From the NCBI GenBank assembly GCA_003537495.1, contig DPSB01000305.1, positions 1 through 5,219 on the forward strand: a stretch of DNA of 5,219 bases. The letters run 5' to 3'. Each line of letters starts with the position of its first letter. The first letter of the stretch is position 1. The DNA is from Cytophagales bacterium (lineage in GTDB: Bacteria; Bacteroidota; Bacteroidia; Cytophagales; Cyclobacteriaceae). The translations under genes and the position numbers were made by a program. Positions 1 to 5,219 of this stretch are shown in pieces. Below the pieces are notes generated by a model. It was not told the origin of the DNA. It searched no databases and saw only the letters and a program-made list of their open reading frames with translations.

Positions 1-43
1 CTGTGAGGCCCAGACTTGTTTAACGAAAATCCTTGAAAACAAA

Positions 44-1489
44 TTACCGCTGCGGAGGATTTACATTAATCTTTTCGCGGTGTGTTACTGAATTATCGGC
101 CCGGCCGGAAACAACTTTTCTACAGTTAGGATGGCCGCAGGTACACACAAATGATTGAATGTTATCATCCAACAAATCGGCATAGTCTAAGGTTAGTTCT
201 TCGCCCGCTTCAATGTTATGCAGCGCTATCAGGTTAAGGCCATCGTAAACGGTATTAGGGGCGCAGCTATGATTTTGCGGTGCCCAGTTTTCAGGTTTCT
301 GATCCCACAGAATATACACCTCATCCGAAACCGGGTAAGCATAATGCCGAAACTCTTCCAATTGTTCGGGCGTCCAGTTTTGTTCTACATACCGTTTGGT
401 AACAATGCGCTGAGCCGATTCTTCAATCTTAAAAATCACTTCGCCTTTTTGAATAGCCTTCTGCGAAACAATTCCATAGCCATTAATGGAATTACCTTTA
501 ATGCGATACTTTTTTTGTTTGGCCTGATGGCGGGCAATACCTTCGGCAATAATATGTTTTAGAAATCCGGCTTTACCGATAGGATCAAACTGAAGAATGT
601 AATCGGCAGAACCTTCGTAGCCATCCTGATAAAATACAGAACAGGTAAAGTTGATTTCCAGAAAATAGATTTCCTGTTTTTCGTTTACCCTAAAATCCAA
701 CCGGGCATAACCCACACCTGAAAATCCGGTAAAGATTTTTTCGGCAGCAGATTTTAACCGGGTTTCCAAGGCAGCATCTTCGCAAGGTTTGTTTACATCG
801 GTATGCAGCTCAGATGTTTTTAATGCATAGGTTTTAAAGGCATACCCTTTCGGGAATTTGTATTCAACAGGTTTAAATGCTTTGGAGCCATGCGTGGGCC
901 GGGCGTTAGCCGCTACCAATACGGTAAACTCTTGTCCGGCTATGTATTCTTCAATTAAGATTTCATCGTAGCCTTCTTCCATCAGGCTCTCCACTTTATG
1001 TTTTAAGTGCGCAAAGTCTTTGGCCAGCGATTCATCATCCACGCCCAGGCTATCACCTGCTTTGGCGGGTTTTACAAACAATGGAAAAGTTAGCTTGCTT
1101 ACTTTCGCTTCAAGGTCTTTGGTATTGGTAACTTCTGCGTAAAGCGGAGTTTTAACACCTGCACAATAGGCCACATACTTCATTAAAGGTTTGGCCGGAT
1201 CGTACAGAATGGCATTCGGGCCGGTGTAAGGCAGGTTGAGTGAATCCATGGCATTGATCACATCAATGGAAGGAACAGACCAATCCAGATAACCTTCGCA
1301 CAGATTTACGTAGATATCGTACTTCTGCTTGCGCAGTTCCTTAAGTTGTTTGTAGGTGGTAAGCTTATTCAGAAATACATGATCTACCTGATCGTTTGGT
1401 AACAGCGGAGCGAGGTTACGGGGCGGATCGTAGTTTTTGTAGTCAACTTCGGTGGTACTGTAATCGGGCTGCAACACACAAACCTTCAT
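44..1489 (-). CDS. ATP-grasp ligase fused to a SET-domain methyltransferase
   Basis: This 481-residue protein joins two enzymes. Residues 1-322 form an ATP-grasp domain of the D-Ala-D-Ala ligase-like fold. Visible motifs are NLCEG (62-66), YTGP (88-91), Lys104, the nucleotide-binding Lys140 with a small-residue loop (PAKAGDSLGV), IEEYIAGQEF (179-188), Arg263/Asp265, and the metal-binding Glu278 and Asn280. Residues about 327-458 form a SET domain: GYGIV (337-341), the SAM-binding NHSCAPNT (406-413), GEELTLDY (429-436), and a post-SET C-x-C-x4-C at Cys449, 451 and 456, which with Cys409 would complete a zinc site. SET enzymes methylate lysine; ATP-grasp ligases join a carboxylate to an amine through an acyl phosphate. 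No signal peptide is seen, so it should be cytoplasmic. The ATG starts directly at the first beta strand (MKVCVLQPDY). It lies 36 bp after its ATP-grasp paralogue and is probably co-transcribed. The substrate is unknown. Domain calls are firm; a joint function is inferred. Confidence 0.93.
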   Translation of the reverse strand: MKVCVLQPDYSTTEVDYKNYDPPRNLAPLLPNDQVDHVFLNKLTTYKQLKELRKQKYDIYVNLCEGYLDWSVPSIDVINAMDSLNLPYTGPNAILYDPAKPLMKYVAYCAGVKTPLYAEVTNTKDLEAKVSKLTFPLFVKPAKAGDSLGVDDESLAKDFAHLKHKVESLMEEGYDEILIEEYIAGQEFTVLVAANARPTHGSKAFKPVEYKFPKGYAFKTYALKTSELHTDVNKPCEDAALETRLKSAAEKIFTGFSGVGYARLDFRVNEKQEIYFLEINFTCSVFYQDGYEGSADYILQFDPIGKAGFLKHIIAEGIARHQAKQKKYRIKGNSINGYGIVSQKAIQKGEVIFKIEESAQRIVTKRYVEQNWTPEQLEEFRHYAYPVSDEVYILWDQKPENWAPQNHSCAPNTVYDGLNLIALHNIEAGEELTLDYADLLDDNIQSFVCTCGHPNCRKVVSGRADNSVTHREKINVNPPQR

Positions 1490-1525
1490 ATCCGGATTTC
1501 TTTTTACGTGCAGGGATTTTGTTTG

Positions 1526-2617
1526 TTAGCTGTTGGCTGTATTGCGAAGTAGGGCATCTTCCAGCACTTCTACAATCAGGTTAGTGAAGGTTTTATTACT
1601 TACGCGCAGAATAGCGCCTATGGAGGTATAGTTCTCGTCTTCGCTTAAGCCACATTGGGCATTAATTTCCAATACAAATAGTTTTCCGGTTTTCTTATCC
1701 AACCTGAAATCGAGCCGTGCATAACCTACGCCTTTCACGGCTTTAAAGGCATCAATGCTTAGCTCTTTTAATTCTTGCGCCAGACAGAAATCCATAACCG
1801 GGGCGTATTCATACAGAAATCCATTGTCCGGTGGCGGTGCTTCTTCATCGTAAGCTTCCCACAGGCGTTCAAAAGAAAGGAACTGCTCTTTTTCGGGTAA
1901 GCCTTTATGGAATACACGTTCTATAGGTTGATAGAATTTAATCTGTTCGGGTTTATGGTGCGATCCTACCAGCAACGTAGTAAACTCGCGCCCGATTATA
2001 AACTGCTCGGCCAATAATCCGGCTGTATTCAAATCCCAACCTTTAAAACCTTCGTGTAGTTCGTTAAGTACACTCTTTAATTGCCGCTTGCCGTTAACAA
2101 CATTCTTTACACTTATACCCATGCTGCCAGCCGATACCGCAGGCTTAACAATAATGGGTTTGCCCACCTTCTTGAAAAGATCCGGATCGATGTGTCCGTT
2201 TAGCTTTTGCCAGCCTGGCATAGAAACCCCGGCTTTACCGAAAGCTTCCTTCATGGTGATTTTAGAGGTAGTTACATTATAGAAGTAAGAATCGGAACCG
2301 GTATAGGTAATACCACTTTCATCCAATGCATGAATTACCGATACTCCGGGAACGTTATTGATTTCATCGCCATCGCACAGATTTAGTACAATGCTTTGCT
2401 TTTCGGTGTAATTACGTACGCGCTCAATCGATTCGGCAATGTTATGCACGGTAACGTTTACCCATTCCCATTCGCAATTGATTTCTGCGAATACACGGGT
2501 GTATTCATCAATACTTTGGGTGTAGTCGTAGTAAAATTTTAGAGTAGGGTCTTCCGTCTCCAGATAAGGAGCAAATATCCAGATTTTATAGGCGGTGGTA
2601 TCGTTGAGTAGTGTCAT
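1526..2617 (-). CDS. ATP-grasp ligase, D-Ala-D-Ala ligase-like, substrate unknown
   Basis: This 363-residue cytoplasmic protein is a complete single-domain ATP-grasp enzyme. Motifs in order are NLCDGD (79-84), YTGSD (105-109), Lys119, Lys158 with the loop PAVSAGSMGISV (159-170), LLAEQFIIGREF (201-212), PIE (231-233), the catalytic-type Arg301 and Asp303 in GVGYARLDFR, and the metal ligands Glu317 and Asn319 in VLEINAQC. It is clearly a paralogue of the ATP-grasp half of the next gene, sharing NLC(D/E)G, VIxAxD, YTG, GVGYARLDFR and LEIN. It differs in having a longer acidic and proline-rich insert around residues 235-275. Family enzymes make an amide bond from a carboxylate and an amine using ATP. 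The segment after Glu-x-Asn reads AQCGLS, not the TLPGMT type of true Ddl, so cell-wall D-Ala-D-Ala synthesis is unlikely. It is the first gene of the minus-strand operon. A tentative promoter lies about 65-95 bp upstream. Confidence 0.92.
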   Translation of the reverse strand: MTLLNDTTAYKIWIFAPYLETEDPTLKFYYDYTQSIDEYTRVFAEINCEWEWVNVTVHNIAESIERVRNYTEKQSIVLNLCDGDEINNVPGVSVIHALDESGITYTGSDSYFYNVTTSKITMKEAFGKAGVSMPGWQKLNGHIDPDLFKKVGKPIIVKPAVSAGSMGISVKNVVNGKRQLKSVLNELHEGFKGWDLNTAGLLAEQFIIGREFTTLLVGSHHKPEQIKFYQPIERVFHKGLPEKEQFLSFERLWEAYDEEAPPPDNGFLYEYAPVMDFCLAQELKELSIDAFKAVKGVGYARLDFRLDKKTGKLFVLEINAQCGLSEDENYTSIGAILRVSNKTFTNLIVEVLEDALLRNTANS

Positions 2618-2641
2618 AAACCCAACAACCGCAGAGGGTGC

Positions 2642-2705
2642 AGTAAAGTACTATTTGCCATAGCGTACGCAATTTCAATAAATATTATTATTAAAGTAAA
2701 GTACT
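2642..2705. repeat. Pair of 11-bp direct repeats, possible operator sites
   Basis: AGTAAAGTACT occurs at 2642-2652 and again at 2695-2705, 53 bp apart start to start, which is close to five helical turns. Each copy is itself a small inverted repeat (AGTA, AAG, TACT). Both are upstream of the ATP-grasp operon start, one inside the tentative promoter spacer and one in the predicted leader. That arrangement would suit a repressor bound at two sites on the same DNA face. No regulator gene lies in the window, so binding is conjecture; the repeat itself is exact. Confidence 0.5.
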
Positions 2706-2711
2706 TGTCAA
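2682..2711 (-). promoter_or_regulatory. Possible promoter of the ATP-grasp operon
   Basis: Read on the minus strand, TTGACA (2711-2706) is followed after 18 bp by TAATAT (2687-2682), close to a general sigma-70 promoter. Transcription would begin near 2675, giving a leader of almost 60 nt before the ATG at 2617. Bacteroidota housekeeping promoters normally have TAnnTTTG at -7, which is absent here, so the call is tentative. One copy of the AGTAAAGTACT direct repeat falls in the spacer and the other in the predicted leader. Confidence 0.3.
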
Positions 2712-2744
2712 TATTTATTCTTAAAAGCTATGGTTAACCTAACA

Positions 2745-2824
2745 CTAAGCAGGTATAAGTGCTTACTTCTTTACTGTTCTAACAGTATAAACTGAACCAA
2801 CACTTACTGGCTAAGGCTATAAGT
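2745..2824. repeat. Degenerate 32-34 bp array of CTAA...TATAA units
   Basis: Three loose copies of CTAA, a short gap, then TATAA occur with CTAA at 2745, 2779 and 2811 and TATAA at 2754, 2786 and 2818. The TATAA spacing is 32 bp each time. A fourth TATAA at 2886 is 68 bp further on. TTACTG also recurs at 2771 and 2804. The copies are too diverged to call a clean tandem repeat. They may be decayed duplications or binding sites spaced by about three helical turns, or simple chance in AT-rich DNA. Confidence 0.3.
2772..2787. promoter_or_regulatory. Perfect 16-bp palindrome, operator-like
   Basis: TACTGTT, two central bases, then AACAGTA form a perfect inverted repeat with 7-bp arms. It lies 170 bp before the exported-protein start and 155 bp before the ATP-grasp operon start. 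Its size and tight two-base centre fit a dimeric transcription factor better than a terminator, since a two-base loop is poor for an RNA hairpin and no U-run follows. I do not recognise the cognate regulator. Confidence 0.4.
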
Positions 2825-2956
2825 AACCATTGTTAGTTGCCTATGCTTTGTTTAGTTGTATTAGTTTCTATCGGCCCACGAATGCTATAAGGTAGATAGC
2901 CCAATAATTCGGTTTGGATTAAATGATTACTTTTAGTTAACCAAATCCCATCCCCC

Positions 2957-4321
2957 ATGAAATCACTACTGGTAATAATTTTAATTATTACGCTTTCACT
3001 ATCCGTTTATGCACAAACAAATGAATCGCCCGCTGGCGCGTATCAATGGAAGCGTGGCAAAACTGAACTTCAACCGGGGTATGTAGTTTTGAAATCGGGT
3101 AAGCGTATGGATGGTAAAATTTCCCTGATTGGTTCAGCCGAGTTGGTAAAGGAGGTAGAGTTTATGGGCGATCAGAAATACCTCACCTTTCCGGTGGCCT
3201 CGCTTAAAGGCTATGGCTTAACGAATGTAAACCCAAATGCCAGCACAACAGTTGGCGGTGGTCCGGTAAATGAAAGCCCGGAGAGTATGTACGAGTGGCG
3301 TAATATGGGTACGGTGATGAGTAAAGTAATTGAAAGCACCACACCTCGTAATGGATATGTGATACACCGAAACGGAACAAAGTATGAAGGAGAATTAAAG
3401 TTGAGACGTAAGGATGGGGTATTGGAAGATATTGAAGTGAAAACCGCTTCGGGCAAGGAAAAGTTTGATGCAAAAGACATAGCCCGCTATGGTTATACCG
3501 TAAGCGAGGCTGAAGTAGTACAAGCGAAATTAGCCCGTGAACAAAATAACAAGCGTTCCTTTCCGGGAAGTATTATAACAGCGGCAGGTAAAACCAATGG
3601 CGAAGTAACCTTGCTTTACGAACAGGGTGTCCGCAATCTTGACCGGATTATTTTTAAGGGTGGCGATAAACTGGCAGAGTACACGCCAGCTACTATTACC
3701 GGGTTCACATACGTAAATAAAGGTGTGGAAACAAAGTACACCGTTATTGAAAATGTTTTTGTGCCGGAGGGCTTCAATGGCAACACCTTTCAATTGTATC
3801 GTAATCCTAACCCTACCACGATTAATGAACGTGCCACCGCGCTGGTTAAATCGGCTGTGGCGGTAGGTACTTCGGCCGCAGCTACTGCTGTTGTAAAAGA
3901 AGATCAGAAGCGGAACAATTATGTTTCCAATATGGATAGTGTAATCCGGGTTTCGTCTACTGAAGAGTTAATTGAGTTACGCGATCAGTTAGCCCAGTTG
4001 GGGGGCTACGAAACGGCACAGGATGCACTTGAAAATTCCGATAACGAAAGTTTGAAAGCAAACCTGGGAGCATTGGAGTTAGCCATTCAAGGCAGGCAAG
4101 CAACTGCTGCACCTGGTGGAATTTTGAACATAGAGTGGGTGATCTACAATAAAATCACCAATGAAAAAACCATTGTGTATAAAAGCCAATACAAAGATCA
4201 GATTGATGTATTGCTGATGGGCTGCGATAAATACCTGGAGTTAGCCAAACCCATGCAAAACGATATGCAGAAGTGGGATAACCTGGCCAAGACAGTGAAG
4301 TTTTTAGATGCGTGTTACTAG
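2957..4321 (+). CDS. Exported protein of unknown function with three internal repeats
   Basis: I do not recognise the family of this 454-residue protein. Residues 1-19 are a Sec signal peptide (Lys2, hydrophobic core 4-15) with a signal peptidase I site after VYA, leaving Gln20 at the mature N-terminus. This fixes the start even though a C-rich stretch without a Shine-Dalgarno sequence precedes the ATG. The mature part carries three related segments of about 50 residues at 40-90, 130-181 and 203-252. Each reads roughly as PGyvi...G....Ge..L....G.l..i.f..g...f....I..yGyt, suggesting small beta-rich units. The first two are each preceded by a matching NESP-x3-Y-x-W motif (22-31 and 105-114). 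Residues about 290-380 look helical and charged. The C-terminal part (388-454) contains Cys423 and Cys453. It probably acts in the periplasm or at the envelope. No outer-membrane sorting domain, lipobox or catalytic motif is visible. Confidence 0.9.
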   Translation: MKSLLVIILIITLSLSVYAQTNESPAGAYQWKRGKTELQPGYVVLKSGKRMDGKISLIGSAELVKEVEFMGDQKYLTFPVASLKGYGLTNVNPNASTTVGGGPVNESPESMYEWRNMGTVMSKVIESTTPRNGYVIHRNGTKYEGELKLRRKDGVLEDIEVKTASGKEKFDAKDIARYGYTVSEAEVVQAKLAREQNNKRSFPGSIITAAGKTNGEVTLLYEQGVRNLDRIIFKGGDKLAEYTPATITGFTYVNKGVETKYTVIENVFVPEGFNGNTFQLYRNPNPTTINERATALVKSAVAVGTSAAATAVVKEDQKRNNYVSNMDSVIRVSSTEELIELRDQLAQLGGYETAQDALENSDNESLKANLGALELAIQGRQATAAPGGILNIEWVIYNKITNEKTIVYKSQYKDQIDVLLMGCDKYLELAKPMQNDMQKWDNLAKTVKFLDACY

Positions 4322-4324
4322 TGC

Positions 4325-4409
4325 GTTTACCGCAAACTCGCTGAGCCGCGAAGCCAGCGTTAATATACTTATGCTTTTTTCTTTGCGCACTTGCGACTCT
4401 GCGGTAAAC
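4325..4409. repeat. 85-bp imperfect inverted-repeat element, possible 3'-end hairpin
   Basis: The left arm at 4325-4353 and right arm at 4381-4409 are 29 bp each and pair at 21 of 29 positions, including a perfect outer 10 bp (GTTTACCGCA with TGCGGTAAAC). The 27-bp centre contains a run of six T at 4375-4380. The arms are built from short words such as ACCGCAGAG, TCGC and GCGCAAAG, resembling the CGCAAAG-rich palindromic repeats that I recall scattered between genes in Bacteroidota. It begins 3 bp after the stop codon of the exported-protein gene, so the transcript would end in a long hairpin that could stabilise the mRNA or help terminate it. No transposase or target-site duplication is evident. 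Confidence 0.7.
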
Positions 4410-4451
4410 AATCATTTTGTTAAGCGGTTAGGTACGCAGTAGCTCAGATCA

Positions 4452-4459
4452 TAACTTTC
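4452..4459 (+). promoter_or_regulatory. Weak candidate -7 element for the amidase gene
   Basis: TAACTTTC differs from the Bacteroidota -7 consensus TAnnTTTG only at the last base and lies 17 bp before the amidase ATG. No proper TTG element is found 19-21 bp upstream; TTA at 4428 is the nearest. The leader would be only about 10 nt. Treat it as a guess. Confidence 0.2.
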
Positions 4460-4476
4460 ATCATCAATTAATCCCT

Positions 4477-5219
4477 ATGAAATCAACCCGCATTTTATTT
4501 CTAGCTGCCATCATTTTGCTGGCCTGCGAACAACCTAAAGAAAAAGAATCCAGACCAGCGTATCAATACCTGGAAGAGATGACCATCCCACAGTTACAGG
4601 TTGGTTATCAGAAAAGCACATTTACGATTGAGCAAGTAGTGAAAGATTATCTGCAGCGCATTGAAGATTTAGATAAGAATGGCCCTGCGCTTAACGCTAT
4701 TATATACGTAAATCCAAAGGCCCTTGAAATTGCCCGAGCCATGGATGCCGAACTAAAGGCCGGCAAGAGTCGTGGGTTGTTACATGGCATACCGGTAATT
4801 GTAAAAGACAATATGAACACTGCCGATATGCCTACTACTGCCGGGGCAACGGTACTTCGCGATTCCTATCCGCCCGATGATAGCTTTTTGGTAAAGAAGC
4901 TGCGCGATGCCGGGGCCATCATCATCGCGAAAGCAAACTTAAGTGAGTGGGCAAACTTTCGTGCCGATATGAGCAGCAGTGGCTGGAGTGGCATGTTAGG
5001 GCAAACGAAAAATCCGTATGTGTTGGATCGTAATCCATGTGGTTCCAGTTCGGGTTCGGGAGTAGCGGCCTCGGCAAACTTATGTGCTATTGCAATTGGT
5101 ACCGAAACGAATGGTTCGATTGTTTGTCCGTCTAATGCCAATGGGTTGGTAGGATTAAAACCAACTGTGGGGCTATTGAGTCGTAGTGGCATTATTCCTA
5201 TTTCGTTTACACAAGATAC
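4477..5219 (+). CDS. Amidase-signature family lipoprotein, peptide-amidase-like (3' end cut by window)
   Basis: The open frame from ATG 4477 runs off the right edge, giving 247 complete codons; full-length relatives are usually near 500 residues. Residues 1-17 look like a lipoprotein signal ending in LLAC, with Cys17 as the likely lipidated residue, so the enzyme should be anchored in an envelope membrane. The amidase-signature triad is complete: Lys110 in GIPVIVKDN, the cis-Ser Ser190 in CGSSSGSG, and the nucleophile Ser214 in GTETNGSIVCPS, with the usual 24-residue spacing between the two serines. The following GLVGLKPTVGLLSRSGIIPIS matches the family core. From memory the CGSSSGS and GTET-x-GSIVCP segments resemble bacterial peptide amidase (Stenotrophomonas PAM), which removes C-terminal amide groups from peptides, more than GatA of the Glu-tRNA(Gln) amidotransferase. 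The lipoprotein signal also argues against GatA. The exact substrate is not determined. The gene follows the exported-protein gene by 155 bp with the palindromic element between them, so it may be transcribed separately. Confidence 0.92.
   Translation, partial: MKSTRILFLAAIILLACEQPKEKESRPAYQYLEEMTIPQLQVGYQKSTFTIEQVVKDYLQRIEDLDKNGPALNAIIYVNPKALEIARAMDAELKAGKSRGLLHGIPVIVKDNMNTADMPTTAGATVLRDSYPPDDSFLVKKLRDAGAIIIAKANLSEWANFRADMSSSGWSGMLGQTKNPYVLDRNPCGSSSGSGVAASANLCAIAIGTETNGSIVCPSNANGLVGLKPTVGLLSRSGIIPISFTQD

Larger units (their letters stand above)
2618..2956. other. Divergent intergenic region
   Basis: These 339 bases separate the minus-strand ATP-grasp operon from the plus-strand exported-protein gene. 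I see no credible coding frame or RNA gene. The region is AT-rich, carries stop codons in all frames and contains short repeats and palindromes, entered separately. A further small palindrome, GGTTAACC, lies at 2732-2739, and its GTTAACC core recurs at 2936-2942 just before the plus-strand start. It should contain promoters for both directions. I could not find a clear Bacteroidota-type promoter (TTG, about 19 bp, TAnnTTTG) for the plus-strand gene. Confidence 0.8.

Noticed and set aside
1..43. Possible terminator or start of a third operon gene left of the ATP-grasp/SET gene.
   Set aside because: The 43 bases show no hairpin with a T-run and no minus-strand ATG, so neither is supported.
218..562. 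Plus-strand open frame of 114 codons opposite the SET domain.
   Set aside because: It is antisense to the SET and ATP-grasp coding frame, whose conserved motifs show that the minus strand is the coding one.
1526..2617. Annotation as D-alanine--D-alanine ligase (ddl).
   Set aside because: The fold and ATP-site motifs fit, but the acceptor-binding segment after Glu-x-Asn lacks the Pro-Gly-Met-Thr pattern and a paralogue with the same change sits next to it.
2628..2636. ACCGCAGAG upstream of the ATP-grasp operon, matching a word in the right arm of the 4325-4409 element.
   Set aside because: It is only nine bases with no second arm nearby, so it cannot be called another copy of the repeat.
2837..2868. 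TTG (2837-2839), 19 bp, then TATTAGTTTC as a promoter for the exported-protein gene.
   Set aside because: The TTT is displaced by two bases relative to TAnnTTTG and the G is missing, so the match is too weak to annotate.
2928..2935. TACTTTTA as a -7 element just before the exported-protein gene.
   Set aside because: It matches TAnnTTTG except the last base, but no TTG lies at the required distance upstream.
2911..2949. Possible hairpin between GGTTTGG (2911-2917) and CCAAATCC (2941-2948).
   Set aside because: The stem is short, needs a bulge and has a loop of more than 20 bases. There is no reason to call it a riboswitch or attenuator.
4866..5192. Minus-strand open frame of 108 codons.
   Set aside because: It lies wholly inside the amidase gene, whose plus-strand frame has unmistakable family motifs. 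The minus-strand product is low-complexity and Pro/Ala/Leu-rich, without recognisable domains.

Overview
The window looks like chromosomal DNA of a Bacteroidota bacterium, most likely of the Cytophagales type. The evidence is indirect. Start codons have no purine-rich Shine-Dalgarno sequence (the ATG at 2957 follows a C-rich run). One exported protein has a Sec signal ending in VYA before Gln, which is common in this phylum. An 85-bp palindromic element is built from CGCAAAG/ACCGCAGAG-like words, a style of interspersed repeat I associate with these genomes. No rRNA, tRNA, CRISPR array, transposase or phage gene is visible.

Layout: positions 44-2617 hold a two-gene minus-strand operon read from right to left. 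The first gene (2617 to 1526) encodes a stand-alone ATP-grasp ligase of the D-Ala-D-Ala ligase-like fold. The second (1489 to 44), 36 bp further on, encodes a paralogous ATP-grasp domain fused to a C-terminal SET methyltransferase domain with an intact zinc-binding post-SET motif. Positions 2618-2956 are a 339-bp divergent intergenic region containing short direct repeats, a perfect 16-bp palindrome and a loose 32-bp periodicity. Positions 2957-4321 (plus strand) encode an exported protein of unknown function with three internal repeats. Positions 4322-4476 contain an 85-bp imperfect inverted-repeat element starting 3 bp after that stop codon. From 4477 a lipoprotein amidase of the amidase-signature family runs off the right edge; its N-terminal 247 residues include the whole Ser-cisSer-Lys triad.

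The most interesting part is the ATP-grasp plus ATP-grasp-SET pair. Both ligase domains keep the ATP- and metal-binding residues of carboxylate-amine ligases. Both replace the D-Ala-specific segment after the metal-binding Glu-x-Asn with a Cys-containing one, so they are probably not cell-wall Ddl enzymes. The simplest model is that the two ligases form successive amide bonds on a small molecule or peptide, and that the SET domain N-methylates a lysine or amine on the product or on a carrier protein. That model is inference. The exported repeat protein and the amidase lie on the other strand and are not obviously part of the same pathway.
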